From Gemmatimonadales bacterium (GTDB lineage Bacteria; Krumholzibacteriota; Krumholzibacteriia; LZORAL124-64-63): a stretch of DNA of 61,414 bases. The translations under genes were made by a program, and so were the position numbers. Every line of letters begins with the position of its first letter. Position 1 is the first letter of the stretch. The notes below the pieces were generated by a model. The model made no database searches and was not told the origin of the DNA. It saw only the letters and a list, made by a program, of their open reading frames with translations. Location: positions 1 to 61,414 of the forward strand of contig JAHOYV010000040.1 in assembly GCA_019038745.1 (NCBI GenBank), in the 5' to 3' direction. Positions 26,866 through 36,358 of this stretch are shown piece after piece.

Positions 26866-28227
26866 TCAAGAGACTGATTGGTCCAGAGGGTAGGAAAGAA
26901 ATACCCGACAACCTTGGCCCGGCCGGGAATCAACCAACATCCGCCCATCTACCGAACGGATGCGTTCGCGGATGTTGAACAGGCCGAAACCCTCATGCTC
27001 CAGCCTGCTGGATTCATCTGACCCTTCAGCAAAAAGTTCGAAACCCCGGCCGTTATCGGAAACCAGGATAGTCAAATACCTGTCCGCCTGATTGAACGAC
27101 ACCTTGATCTCATCAGCGGACGCGTGCTTTTTGACGTTGTTGAACAATTCACGCACACTTTGGTAGGCCATGGCCCGCAGGTCTTCCGAGAGTTCAACTT
27201 CTTCCTGCGCGGCGACCTCGCATTGGATTCCGGTCCTTTCCTGGAACTCCTCCGCCATCGAGGCCAGGGCCGCCTCAAGGCCCACGTCCTGTAACTCGGG
27301 GGGAAATAGTTCAAAGGAAAGCGAGCGCGCCTCGGTCATTGTATCATCCAGGATATTGATAATTTCAGTGACGACCTTTTGCAGATCATCCAGTTTGTCC
27401 GGGTAGTGCAGTAACGTGACCATGGCCCTCAGTCCAAACAGCTGTTGAGCCAATCCATCATGGATCGCTTCGGCCAGTTGCCTGCGTTGCCGGTCCTCAA
27501 CCAGGGAAAGCTGGTTATTCAAGGAACGCAGACGATTCTGCGTTTCACTCAATTGGAGCTGTGCTTCTTTTTGGCTGGTAATGTCCCTGACCACGGAGAA
27601 CACCTGGCTTTTTTCCGGGTAAGGAAATGAACTCCAGGAAAGCCACTTGTAGGTATTGTCCCGGCAGCGGAATCGGCACTGCAGATCTTCGACGAGTTCC
27701 CCCTCTTGAAGACGCTTCATTCCTTGGCAAAAAAGATCCTGATCCTCGGCATGGATAAAGTCGGGAAGCGGTTCCGTTTTCAGGTCGTCCCGGGACCAAC
27801 CCAAAACTCGAACCCAGGCGGGATTTACCTGCTGCAGAAAACCATCCAAGTCACCCACGGACAAAAGGTCTACCGAGAGATTGAACAGCCGATCACGTTC
27901 ATCGTCGGTTCGAATCCTTTGGGAGATTTCCTGGAAAGACCCCACTTCGCTCTGGGATTCCACATGTTTTTTCATTCCATGCAGGATTTTGTTCTGCCTC
28001 TTCAACCTCCAAATGGTAGCGACCAGGAGCCCCAAAAGTAGAAGAAGGGCTAGCCCCGTGCCTAACCAGGTTGCGCAATTGGGATTACAGGCGGCTATCA
28101 GGGGTTGGGAAGTGACCACGGCACCCTGCTTCCCAGTAGAATAATCAGCCAAGGCTGTTTGCGTTACAATCCCGGGAGCAAGAACTCCGGATAAATGAAA
28201 AATTCCATCCCTAATCTGCAGGCTCAT
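26866..28227 (-). CDS. Membrane histidine kinase, NarL-partner (HisKA_3) type
   Basis: 453 aa. A short N-terminal region and one membrane helix (about 53-70) are followed by a PAS domain (about 108-215) and a HisKA_3 dimerisation domain with RRQLAEAIHDGLAQQLFGL (phospho-acceptor His). The HATPase has NVKKHASADEI, SDNGRGFEL and GFGLFNIRERI. Kinases of this class normally partner with a LuxR/NarL-type response regulator, which is not adjacent here. AAAGGGG precedes the start. It overlaps the TVP38 gene by 17 nt. Confidence 0.92.
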   Translation of the reverse strand: MSLQIRDGIFHLSGVLAPGIVTQTALADYSTGKQGAVVTSQPLIAACNPNCATWLGTGLALLLLLGLLVATIWRLKRQNKILHGMKKHVESQSEVGSFQEISQRIRTDDERDRLFNLSVDLLSVGDLDGFLQQVNPAWVRVLGWSRDDLKTEPLPDFIHAEDQDLFCQGMKRLQEGELVEDLQCRFRCRDNTYKWLSWSSFPYPEKSQVFSVVRDITSQKEAQLQLSETQNRLRSLNNQLSLVEDRQRRQLAEAIHDGLAQQLFGLRAMVTLLHYPDKLDDLQKVVTEIINILDDTMTEARSLSFELFPPELQDVGLEAALASMAEEFQERTGIQCEVAAQEEVELSEDLRAMAYQSVRELFNNVKKHASADEIKVSFNQADRYLTILVSDNGRGFELFAEGSDESSRLEHEGFGLFNIRERIRSVDGRMLVDSRPGQGCRVFLSYPLDQSVS

Positions 28228-29008
28228 CCGTGCCCCTTTCGGATGATACCGAACCGGGTTCCGGCTCTATTTCTTTCCAGGCTGCCTGGACCATCCTGCT
28301 GATTTGCCAGCTGAGTAGGGCGAAAAAAACCAATCCCACACCCAGAAGGATGAGACGCTGGGGCGAACCATCCAGATCACCGGAACCCATCTGTCCAGTT
28401 TGTCGGGCAACCACTCCGATCCAGATTTGGGCTGCCATCGTGGGAGCATTCCCCAGCATTCCTACCGCGTAGGCGCCAAATGTATTTCTGCCGGAGGCTA
28501 GTGTGTAACAGACCACTCCGTAGTTCATGGGCGAAAGCCGAACCAGGAGATTCAAGCGGATTGCTCGCTCACCCACCATCCTGTCCACTGCCGCCAGCCG
28601 CGGTCGAGTGGCCAACAAGGATTTGATGCGAGTGCGCAGAAGTCCCTTACCGAACCAGTACATCAACGAACTGGCAAGAACTCCGGACAGGAAGTGGAGT
28701 CCGAAACCGAGCCAGGGCCCGAATAGAAAACCGGCCGAGATGCCCAGTACCGAAACAGGAAAACACATTGAAGTAAGAAGCACGAAGGCCAGGCTGTAGA
28801 CCACGTACCCCCAGGCCCCCATGCCTTCCAGGGCAGCTTCCACTTCGGGCCAGCGGCCCCCGAGCCAGTTGCCCAGCAGGATGAATCCCAGAAGCACCAG
28901 TAACGGGAGCAGTAGTTGGCGAATGGGGTTCTTGCCGTTGGGCGGAGCACCGGTAGGCTGCAACGTCTTTTGGGCTGATGATTTCCCGTTTGGGTGACGC
29001 TTTTCCAT
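28211..29008 (-). CDS. TVP38/TMEM64 (DedA-like) membrane protein
   Basis: 265 aa with about six hydrophobic segments. The VTT/DedA-type core is visible from ALEGMGAWGYVVYSLAFVLL through PVSVLGISAGFLFGPWLGFG and the RLSPMNYGVVCYTLASGRN segment. Family members are thought to move lipids across membranes. The charged N- and C-termini look cytoplasmic. It is the first gene of a probable TVP38-kinase-EamA operon. Confidence 0.9.
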   Translation of the reverse strand: MEKRHPNGKSSAQKTLQPTGAPPNGKNPIRQLLLPLLVLLGFILLGNWLGGRWPEVEAALEGMGAWGYVVYSLAFVLLTSMCFPVSVLGISAGFLFGPWLGFGLHFLSGVLASSLMYWFGKGLLRTRIKSLLATRPRLAAVDRMVGERAIRLNLLVRLSPMNYGVVCYTLASGRNTFGAYAVGMLGNAPTMAAQIWIGVVARQTGQMGSGDLDGSPQRLILLGVGLVFFALLSWQISRMVQAAWKEIEPEPGSVSSERGTDEPAD

Positions 29009-29122
29009 ACGGGTATTCTAATGTACCCGGGACGAGGATTCCAATATTAGCTTGCTTGTTCAGGATCATCTCTGCGCTTGAACCGACCTAGGCAGAGTCA
29101 AGACAAGCGCCCAGCAAGGCAA

Positions 29123-30649
29123 TTACATCTGGGAAGAGATGCGATCTTCCGCCTCTTGAGCACTTTTCCAAGCGCGATCACCATCCAGGATTACAGGAGT
29201 AAGCAACATGACCAGCTCAGTGGTGGTTTTCTGCTGCGAACTGCTCTTGAACAGGTTCCCCAGCAGGGGGATCCGGTGCAGGATGGGAACTCCCGATACT
29301 GAATTTACCGTTCCCTCGGATATGAGTCCGGCGATGACCAACGTCTGACCGTCCGGCACCATACCCACCGTATCGAGTTCCCGTACTGAAACTATCGGTT
29401 GGGTATCCTGATTGGGACTTGTAGCCACACCTACGATATTTGAGAGGGTTGGATGAACATTCAAAGTGATCTGTCGATCCTGCCCGATCTGAGGAGTCAC
29501 ATCCAGGACAATGCCCACTGGAATGACGGTGGGATAGTACGAGGTAATCGGCTCGGTCCCTACTCCATCGGTAATTACAGCAGGCTGAGTCTCGGCCACA
29601 TAAAAGACCTCTTCGGTGACCACCCTGACGACGGCTTTCTGGTTGTTCAAGGTAGTGATCCGAGGGGAACTGATCACCTTGACATTCCCCTGAACGGCAA
29701 TGGCCTCGATCAGGGCTTCGGTCGAATTTTTTCCGACCAGGAATGAGATATAGGGTGGTTTGGCAGCGGATGAAAAGCTCTGTTGACTGATATCCACAAG
29801 GGCTCCGCCAGGGTGTTGAATCGTACTCCAGTTGATCCCCATTTGCTTCTGTTCGCTGAAGGAAACCTCCAAAACCTTGACCTCGATAGCCACCTGTCGT
29901 TTGAGGGCCTCCTCCAGGATTTTGATCATCTTCTTGGCTTTGGCCACTCGATCCCATTCTGCGCAAACCTGCACCATACCCGCCATGGGACTGACGACCA
30001 GACTGCGTCCGGAAACGTCGGCCAGCGCCAGACCACCCGGTTCACTCTCGCCGGCACTTCCTGATCCAAGCGGAGCACCCTGGAAAATGATGGACGCCAA
30101 CGCCCGCCCGACGTGAGGCCAGACAGCCATTGCTGCGGAACTCGTAACGTGGCTTTCGTTCTCATCACTACCGGTGTCGCCACCTTCCCCGGATTGATTT
30201 TGGCTCTGGCTCTGACCTCGGCCGGACACGCTCAGCTTTCCCCGCCCCTCCCGCTCCGTTACCGGATAGTCAAAACTGAACCACTTGGTCACCATCTCGT
30301 TCTTGTATACAGTGATCACGTTGTCCAGGATTTCGAAGCCCAATCCGTCAGGACTCAGGATGGATTCCAGGGCGCGTGACAATGGCACATTCACCAGGTG
30401 GACATTGGCCTTACCCGTGACGTCAGGTGCCACCTGCAACCCCATCTCTACATCCCCCGCAACATTCTCCAGTACGGTTTGGAGTTCCACCCAACCGCTT
30501 GTGATCAAAGTAATTTTCACCTCTTCAGAACGATGGGATTGTCCGGCAACTCCCACATTCTTCACCGCAGGATCCGCTGACACTGACGAAAAATTCATTC
30601 CACAGAATCCGATCAGGAGTACTGTAACGATTCGAAGTTCCTTCTTCAT
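29123..30649 (-). CDS. Secretin of a type II secretion / type IV pilus-like system
   Basis: 508 aa with a signal peptide (cleavage near VSA-DP). Residues about 40-105 form an STN/N0-like domain (HLVNVPLSRALESILSPDGL). An N3-like segment with a low-complexity Ser/Gly/Gln insert follows. The secretin barrel begins around RQVAIEVKVLEVSFSEQKQM and ends KTTTELVMLLTPVILDG, both classical. It is short for GspD and closer to MshL/PilQ. It would be the outer-membrane gate. ATG 30649, with GAGG upstream, was preferred to 30664. Last gene of the cluster. Confidence 0.92.
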   Translation of the reverse strand: MKKELRIVTVLLIGFCGMNFSSVSADPAVKNVGVAGQSHRSEEVKITLITSGWVELQTVLENVAGDVEMGLQVAPDVTGKANVHLVNVPLSRALESILSPDGLGFEILDNVITVYKNEMVTKWFSFDYPVTEREGRGKLSVSGRGQSQSQNQSGEGGDTGSDENESHVTSSAAMAVWPHVGRALASIIFQGAPLGSGSAGESEPGGLALADVSGRSLVVSPMAGMVQVCAEWDRVAKAKKMIKILEEALKRQVAIEVKVLEVSFSEQKQMGINWSTIQHPGGALVDISQQSFSSAAKPPYISFLVGKNSTEALIEAIAVQGNVKVISSPRITTLNNQKAVVRVVTEEVFYVAETQPAVITDGVGTEPITSYYPTVIPVGIVLDVTPQIGQDRQITLNVHPTLSNIVGVATSPNQDTQPIVSVRELDTVGMVPDGQTLVIAGLISEGTVNSVSGVPILHRIPLLGNLFKSSSQQKTTTELVMLLTPVILDGDRAWKSAQEAEDRISSQM

Positions 30650-30696
30650 CTTCGGTTTCCTCATTTCGCAGACGCCGTTTTGCGGATCAAGATGGG

Positions 30697-31293
30697 CTAT
30701 GGTCCGGATTCGATCCGACTGCTGTCGGGTTGGGTTATTAAGTGATACTTGGCCCCAGCCGAATTATCCGACTGTACGGGAAGGAATTTTCTTTGTTGGT
30801 TCCTGGTCAACCAAACGCCCTTACGGGAAATACTCTCTATTCTAAATCCACGAACGACATCGCCCACTGAACGGGATTGGCCGTCCATCCAGGCCAGGGA
30901 TTGCCGATCGCTGATCATGACGCCAATTACCTGTAGCTGATAAGGGGTGGATGCGCCCTCAGGTGAGACCGTGCCTGGGGGGGTCGACGTTTGCTGGCCC
31001 GTTGAACGAAACGGATCGTAGCACAACCAGTTTGGCTCGGTTCCGGTTAATCCTGCTCCCAGTACATTCAGGTAACCTCCATCCCGACCGGAAAGGAAAT
31101 CCGAAGCCCTGGCTGCGGCTTCACCCAAGTCATCCGGAGTGCTCAATCCCCGCTCGACGACTGCAACACCTTCCTCGGATGCAAAAAGCTTGGGAAAAAA
31201 TGTGCGCAGGTTAATCCCCGCAACAACGGCCAGAAGGATCAAGACTCCCGTGGCGATTCGTGGATCCGAAAGTTTGATTTGGGTCTTGGCCAT
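30697..31293 (-). CDS. PilP/GspC-like inner-membrane link protein
   Basis: 198 aa: short cytoplasmic N-terminus, one membrane helix (about 14-32), a periplasmic linker and a C-terminal small beta domain (about 115-185). That domain reads QVIGVMISDRQSLAWMDGQS and VGDVVRGFRIESISRKGVWL. This "GV(M)I...V(G)D...I..I....V" pattern is the homology region shared by PilP, MshK and GspC, which connects the inner-membrane platform to the secretin. Assignment relies on this pattern and on position between PilO-like and secretin genes. Confidence 0.75.
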   Translation of the reverse strand: MAKTQIKLSDPRIATGVLILLAVVAGINLRTFFPKLFASEEGVAVVERGLSTPDDLGEAAARASDFLSGRDGGYLNVLGAGLTGTEPNWLCYDPFRSTGQQTSTPPGTVSPEGASTPYQLQVIGVMISDRQSLAWMDGQSRSVGDVVRGFRIESISRKGVWLTRNQQRKFLPVQSDNSAGAKYHLITQPDSSRIESGP

Positions 31294-31295
31294 TC

Positions 31296-31940
31296 CTACT
31301 CCTGGACGTAATAGTCCATCTCCAAATTTACCGCTACTCCGACTGGAGCCTGGACGACATTGAGTTTACTTATCGTCAACGCTCGATCGATCGTGCTGAG
31401 GGCGTCCAAAAGAACGGTCAACCTGGAATACTTGGTGGCGAACGTTGCCCGTAAGCGATAAGACCTCAGGTTGGACGAAGGATGATCTTCAAATCGTCCT
31501 CCCACCTCGCCCATCAGACGTTCCATTTGAGCCCCACGTTCGGTCTCGGGGTTCACCCAGTCGGGTAGGAGGACCGCTTTACCGGTTGACTGAATTTCCT
31601 GCAGATCGAAAGCCTCTATTCCGCTGCTGCGAGCTAATTGGGCCAGTTCTAAATACAGGCCGCTCAAATCTTTCTCCTGCGGAAACAACTTGTCATAGCG
31701 TTCGGTCAGACCAGGTTCCAGACGTAGGTTCCCTTCCTCGATCCAACCGCCCATGGCAGACCACTGACCAAGGCTGGCGACACTTTGCTGAATTTGAACG
31801 ATCTCCTTGTCATTCTGGCGAATCTTTTGCCAGTTCGGCAGGACACCGCCCAGAATCAGAGCGATCCCACCCAGCCCTAAAGCCAGAGACCCGATGGCTC
31901 GCCCTCGGGTTCCTTTCCATGCCAGAATCTTATCAATCAC
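31296..31940 (-). CDS. PilO/GspM-like protein
   Basis: 214 aa with an N-terminal membrane helix (about 18-36), a coiled-coil (NDKEIVQIQQSVASLGQW) and a C-terminal ferredoxin-like part (about 130-214) including RLRATFATKYSRLTVLLDAL. This is the PilO/GspM architecture. It should form an inner-membrane complex with the PilM-PilN fusion product. It overlaps that gene by four nt (ATGA) and lies two nt before the PilP-like gene. Confidence 0.75.
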   Translation of the reverse strand: MIDKILAWKGTRGRAIGSLALGLGGIALILGGVLPNWQKIRQNDKEIVQIQQSVASLGQWSAMGGWIEEGNLRLEPGLTERYDKLFPQEKDLSGLYLELAQLARSSGIEAFDLQEIQSTGKAVLLPDWVNPETERGAQMERLMGEVGGRFEDHPSSNLRSYRLRATFATKYSRLTVLLDALSTIDRALTISKLNVVQAPVGVAVNLEMDYYVQE

Positions 31941-33427
31941 CGCCTAACTTCCTCCTTTACCTTATATTCCAAAGCAAATTCCACGCGAGATTTGCCCTCT
32001 CCATCACGCTCCTGGCCATCAATTACAAGAGACTGAGGGGCCCGACCTCCCAGTAAAATCGAATAGTTGTTCAAAGAGTCGGTGAAACACATGAAGGTGC
32101 CCTGCGCGTGCTCGCTGGACCGACCATTTGCTGTCCCTTCGATAAATAGCCTATAATCACCTGGAGAGCCCCGGGTAAGGGTAATATCCTTGAATTTGAC
32201 CTTACTGGGCGCCTTGTTCCCCAGATTCCGCAACAGGTCACCAAAAGCCGGCCGGTCGAGGCCGAAATCCCGGATGTTCTGTCGGCGACTTTGCAGTGTT
32301 CGGTCCCGCAAATAGGCAACCGCTGCAGATTCGGCCCTACCTTGAGCTAGACTGAGTTGTTGCCGGCCATCCTCAAGGACAGTCTTCTGAGCAGCAAGTG
32401 TCCAGAATTCACCCATCAATAGTAGGGGAACGATCAGGACCGCAAGAATACCGGTGGTCGTCAAAACACGGTTTCGAACCTCACGCAGAATGCGGGTCCG
32501 CGATTTCTCAAGGGCCAAATTGAAGAGCCCTTTTCCTAGCGCCGTGACTGCTACGGCTAGGGGCAGGATCGAGTCGGCCGGCAGGTCTTCCTTGTCTTGT
32601 TCGAACATCCCCTGGGGATGCCAAATCTCCGAAGGGGGTCCCTCCTGCTCTGCGAGTTTCCCTGCCAGGAGGTGAACCAGCTGGGGTTCCCCGCACAGGA
32701 TTATCTTTTCGACTACGAGGCTACGTTCGGCTTGTCTGGCGTAGAAATTCGAGCGCTCGACCTGGGTAGCCAACTGGTGAAAGTATTCTTCGCTCTCCGA
32801 TCCCTCTGACAGATCATGGGGTAGGCTTCGGGTAAAGAGCAGTCCACCCGAATCTCCCACACATAAAAAGCGCTCATCCCTGCCCAGATAGACAAGATTC
32901 CATACGTGGTTTCTTCGTTCTGTTTCGGGTAGGGATTGGCGATAAAGGGAATCCAAGGCGATGTATCCCGGAACCATAACCGTCGGCCTGATCCCGATGG
33001 AGTGTGCCTTTTCGGTTTCCCGTTGTAGAAAATCGTGGCGGGCATAAGCGACTGAGATATCCCGCTTACCTTCTGTGGAGCGTCTCTCCCTGCGGGGCGG
33101 CCAGATGTGGTAGTCGAGTGCCCATTTAACCCCGCTGTTGTTCTCTTCCTGAGCGATGCTGCCCAACAGGGCCAACCTGGTTTCGGTTTGATTCAACGGG
33201 GGCAGAGTTGCCTGCAGGGTTGACACCGAATCACTGGATAAAAGCATGGCGGTCTTACTGGTGAGGCCGGAAATCCCCCTCAGGAAGGATCCGGGCAGCG
33301 GAGACTTCTTGGAGAACGAACGGGACCACAGCAACCGGAAGGGACGACTATTTCCCTTTTCGATCCCCAACAATATACCCCCATCAGGGGTAAGGATCAG
33401 GCTCGACGATTTCGTTGAATTTTTCAC
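31937..33427 (-). CDS. Fused PilM-PilN (GspL-like) protein
   Basis: 496 aa. The N-terminal ~310 residues are an actin-like PilM/GspL cytoplasmic domain of poor conservation (LTPDGGILLGIEKG at the start, PLAVAVTALGKGLFNLALE near its end). One membrane helix (about 333-353) follows, and the rest is a PilN-like coiled-coil plus ferredoxin-like domain (ending SRVEFALEYKVK). MSHA (MshI) and T2SS (GspL) have such fusions; type IV pili split them. The GTG start at 33427 has GAGG six nt upstream; the longer frame runs into the pseudopilin gene. Confidence 0.82.
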   Translation of the reverse strand: MKNSTKSSSLILTPDGGILLGIEKGNSRPFRLLWSRSFSKKSPLPGSFLRGISGLTSKTAMLLSSDSVSTLQATLPPLNQTETRLALLGSIAQEENNSGVKWALDYHIWPPRRERRSTEGKRDISVAYARHDFLQRETEKAHSIGIRPTVMVPGYIALDSLYRQSLPETERRNHVWNLVYLGRDERFLCVGDSGGLLFTRSLPHDLSEGSESEEYFHQLATQVERSNFYARQAERSLVVEKIILCGEPQLVHLLAGKLAEQEGPPSEIWHPQGMFEQDKEDLPADSILPLAVAVTALGKGLFNLALEKSRTRILREVRNRVLTTTGILAVLIVPLLLMGEFWTLAAQKTVLEDGRQQLSLAQGRAESAAVAYLRDRTLQSRRQNIRDFGLDRPAFGDLLRNLGNKAPSKVKFKDITLTRGSPGDYRLFIEGTANGRSSEHAQGTFMCFTDSLNNYSILLGGRAPQSLVIDGQERDGEGKSRVEFALEYKVKEEVRR

Positions 33428-33464
33428 CGTATTCCTCTTTGTTTCCCGCTGACCTTTGTGGGGG

Positions 33465-34268
33465 TTACAACTCTGCGCTGTCGACCTGCACGAGCAAATC
33501 ATCGTCGGAGCCTGTGTCATCGATACGGTCCGGTCCGCAACTCCAAATGGTCATTACGGCACTTCCACCACCCGAAACAGCCATCAGGTAATCGCTCTGC
33601 CACTGGTCCCGGAAAGCCTCATCCTCAAATCCAGAATCCAAGTAGATAGCGCCGAGATCGCTCAGGGATGTCGGAAAATCCCCCTCCCACAGGTAGTGAG
33701 AACGAGCGGCCGCGGCAATTGCGTTCAGCTCCGAAAAGGACGTATCCTGGTTGTTTCTATCCACTTTGCCACTCGATACAAAAATGACCAGGTCATCGTA
33801 AAGGGAGACATGATCCACTACCCAGGTTGCTTCGTCCGGCATCTCTGCCGTCTGGTTAATCCCGGAGCTGGCTACGACCAAGTTCCCAGCCGAAGTCGGG
33901 TCAGTCGTCGGGGAGGCATCGTAGACATAGGCCTTTCCGAAAGCGTCGCGGGTTATTTCTGCGGAAACATCGCCGCTGATTTCAGTGACATAGGGCCCTT
34001 CCCACTTGTCCAATTCCAAGCCCGAGAGTGCCCCGCTTGTGACCAGGAGATTGAGACCCTCGGCTTGGGTGGGAAAACGTCCCAGATCCGCGTATAGAGC
34101 AAGCAACCCGTCATTGATTCCGGCCAATTCACCAAGGGTGGCCTGAATTCGCTGGTCGTTAATCTGCTTTACAACAGCCGGGGCGATGGCTCCGGCCATG
34201 ATAGCAATGATCGCTACTGCAATTATCACTTCGATTAGGGAAAATCCTTTGTTTGTTGTGCGGTTCAC
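33465..34268 (-). CDS. Double-headed GspG-like pseudopilin, copy 2
   Basis: 267 aa. The class III signal is classical: NKG, then FSLIEVIIAVAIIAIMAGAI with Glu+5. After the helix come two pseudopilin heads in tandem. Head 1 (about 40-165) has ADLGRFPTQAEGL, WEGPYV, DAFGKAYVY and GINQT...YDDLVIFV. Head 2 (about 175-262) repeats the plan: FSELNAIAAAARSHYLWEGD-FP, FRDQWQSDYLM, GPDRIDDTGSDDDLLVQV. Ordinary GspG has one head and about 140 residues. Both heads keep the acidic end that binds calcium in GspG. It is a paralogue of the next gene upstream. Confidence 0.88.
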   Translation of the reverse strand: MNRTTNKGFSLIEVIIAVAIIAIMAGAIAPAVVKQINDQRIQATLGELAGINDGLLALYADLGRFPTQAEGLNLLVTSGALSGLELDKWEGPYVTEISGDVSAEITRDAFGKAYVYDASPTTDPTSAGNLVVASSGINQTAEMPDEATWVVDHVSLYDDLVIFVSSGKVDRNNQDTSFSELNAIAAAARSHYLWEGDFPTSLSDLGAIYLDSGFEDEAFRDQWQSDYLMAVSGGGSAVMTIWSCGPDRIDDTGSDDDLLVQVDSAEL

Positions 34269-34313
34269 ATCTTCCCCTGGGCTTTCTTTTTCACTTTAAT
34301 TTCAGGTCCCACT

Positions 34314-35144
34314 TCAGTTGGGGTCCACAGAGTGGAGAATGACCGCTGCACTGACGGCCAAAACCAGATCGTCATCCCCGCCGCTGTCGTCGCTCATGTC
34401 GGGACCATAACTGTGAAGGGTCATGGTTTCCGGGGAGCCACCGTCCAGGCTCATCTGGTAGTCCATTTTCCATTCGTCACTGAAAGCATCCTCCTCAAAA
34501 CCGGAATCTATGAATTCACCGGCAAGGGCGGCCAGATTTGCAGGAAAATCGCTGTTATCCTTGTAGTATTCCCTCGACGCATCGGCCAGGGCGTTCAACT
34601 CGACCAATGTCTCCAACTTCTTCTGTCGGTTGAGAGAACTGGAACTGATGAAAAGCACGAGGTCATCGTACAGATTGGAATTGGCAATTACCCAGGTACT
34701 CCCGGAGTCGGGCATCTCTTGGGTTTTATTCACTCCTGGGCTGGCCAGAACAACGTACCCCGCTTCGGCCGGACTAAGGGTAGGAACAGCAACATACACG
34801 TAGGAAGATCCGAACGTATCCTGTTGGATATCCACCACCAGATCGTCATGTCCCCCACTGATATAAGGCCCCTTCCAACTGGCCAAATCCTGGCCGGACA
34901 AATCAGTGCTTACAGCTAATGCCTCCAGTCCCTCGCTTTGACTGGGAAAGCGACCGAGGTCATCGAAAAAATCCAACAGCGCCGTTTCGATGCGCGCCAT
35001 TTCAGTAGTCGTAGCCTGGTTCCGGCCATTGTTCAGGCGCTTGACCGTGTAGGGCGCCAGGGCACCGGCAATGATTGCCACGATCGCAACGGCAACGACG
35101 ATCTCGATCAGCGAAAAGCCTTGTCTGTAACGGGCTGATTCCAT
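34314..35144 (-). CDS. Double-headed GspG-like pseudopilin, copy 1
   Basis: 276 aa from the ATG at 35144, which has GAGGAGG upstream (the longest frame to 35213 enters the platform gene). The signal is RYRQG then FSLIEIVVAVAIVAIIAGAL. Head 1 (about 40-167) has DDLGRFPSQSEGLEAL, WKGPYI, DTFGSSYVYV and GVNKT...YDDLVLFIS. Head 2 (about 175-263) has LVELNALADASREYYKDN-SDFP, FSDEWKMDYQM and GPDMSDDSGGDDDLVLAV. It is colinear with the neighbouring copy, so the tandem head arose before the gene duplicated. It would be processed by a prepilin peptidase encoded elsewhere. Confidence 0.9.
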   Translation of the reverse strand: MESARYRQGFSLIEIVVAVAIVAIIAGALAPYTVKRLNNGRNQATTTEMARIETALLDFFDDLGRFPSQSEGLEALAVSTDLSGQDLASWKGPYISGGHDDLVVDIQQDTFGSSYVYVAVPTLSPAEAGYVVLASPGVNKTQEMPDSGSTWVIANSNLYDDLVLFISSSSLNRQKKLETLVELNALADASREYYKDNSDFPANLAALAGEFIDSGFEEDAFSDEWKMDYQMSLDGGSPETMTLHSYGPDMSDDSGGDDDLVLAVSAAVILHSVDPN

Positions 35145-35158
35145 ATCCGACTGCCTCC

Positions 35159-36358
35159 TCAGCCAATTTGTGAGCGAAGTTGGAAGATGGGCAAAAGCAT
35201 GGCCAGGGCACAAACAGCTACCAGGGTACCCAGGAAAACCAGGATCACCGCTTCAAGCACCGTGTAGGCTTGTTTCAGGGTTCGAGGCAGTTCCTTGTCG
35301 ATATGCTCGGACGCTTTTATAAGGGTCGTGTCCAGGGATCCCGTTTTTTCCCCAACGGCGATTAGCCGCTTGATCAGAATCGGAAAAGTTTGGCACTGGT
35401 CAAAGCTCTCCCTTAGGGTCCCGCCGCCGGTTATCCCTTGGTGAACCGCGATCAGTTCCTTTTCCATTACCGCGTTACCCACGACTTTTTGTAAAAGCTG
35501 CAGAGCCCGCAAAACGTCCAATCCGGAACCGAGCAGCAGGGAGAAGTAGCGGGCAAAGCGCGAAAGGGACAAATTGCTTACAAAGTGACCCACCACGGGC
35601 AGTTGCAGCACCAAGCGGTCAAAATGGTACCGTCCACTTGGGGTGGTCCGAGCCATTTTCACTCCAACGAAAGCTGCCAAGCTGAAGCCCAACATGAAGG
35701 GCCACCAGGTTCCCATGAAATCACCAACACCCATGACTTTCACTGTAAGAGTAGGTAGCTTGAAACTCTGTGAACTGAAGGCCCCCTGGAACTGGGGAAT
35801 GACATACAGGGACATGAGCAGGAAGAGGCCGATGGTGGCCGTGCCCAGCATTGCCGGGTACATCATCATCTGCTTGGTTTGGGAATTCAGGTCGTCGCTC
35901 CATTCTAGGTAGTTCACCAGATCAGCAAAGGACCGGTCCAGGTTTCCGGTCGCTTCCCCTGCTTCGATGATAGCTACATAGATGTCCGGGAATACATGGG
36001 AGTGGCCACCCAAGGCTTCGGATAACTGACTTCCCCCGGCAATGGCCCGATGTAGATCCGAGACGATGTTCTTGAAGTCCTTGCCACCACAGCCTTCCTG
36101 AAAATCCTTTAAGGCCTCCATCATGGGGATCCCTGCCGAAAGGGTCGTCCCCATATGCAAGGTGAAATCCCGGATTTCGGGACCTTTGACTCGACTAGGT
36201 GACTTGAATCCCAAAGATCCGAAAGATGAACGACTGCTCAAAAGGGTAAGGCCCTGGCCGCCGAGGCTGGAGGCCAGTTCCTCAACCGAGGGTGCATGAC
36301 GCAGGCCCTCAACGGTTTGACCAGTGGTTGTTAGTGCCTTGTATCTGAATTCTCTCAC
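35159..36358 (-). CDS. Inner-membrane platform protein (GspF/PilC family)
   Basis: 399 aa, normal length. It starts FRYKALTTTGQTVEG, as GspF/PilC proteins do. Two T2SSF domains follow (about 65-190 and 265-390), each with FTLHMGTTLSAGIPMMEAL-like and FARYFSLLLGSGLDVLRAL helices, and three to four membrane segments. The protein carries the pilin-extracting ATPase on its cytoplasmic side. It overlaps the ATPase gene by four nt. Confidence 0.95.
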   Translation of the reverse strand: MREFRYKALTTTGQTVEGLRHAPSVEELASSLGGQGLTLLSSRSSFGSLGFKSPSRVKGPEIRDFTLHMGTTLSAGIPMMEALKDFQEGCGGKDFKNIVSDLHRAIAGGSQLSEALGGHSHVFPDIYVAIIEAGEATGNLDRSFADLVNYLEWSDDLNSQTKQMMMYPAMLGTATIGLFLLMSLYVIPQFQGAFSSQSFKLPTLTVKVMGVGDFMGTWWPFMLGFSLAAFVGVKMARTTPSGRYHFDRLVLQLPVVGHFVSNLSLSRFARYFSLLLGSGLDVLRALQLLQKVVGNAVMEKELIAVHQGITGGGTLRESFDQCQTFPILIKRLIAVGEKTGSLDTTLIKASEHIDKELPRTLKQAYTVLEAVILVFLGTLVAVCALAMLLPIFQLRSQIG

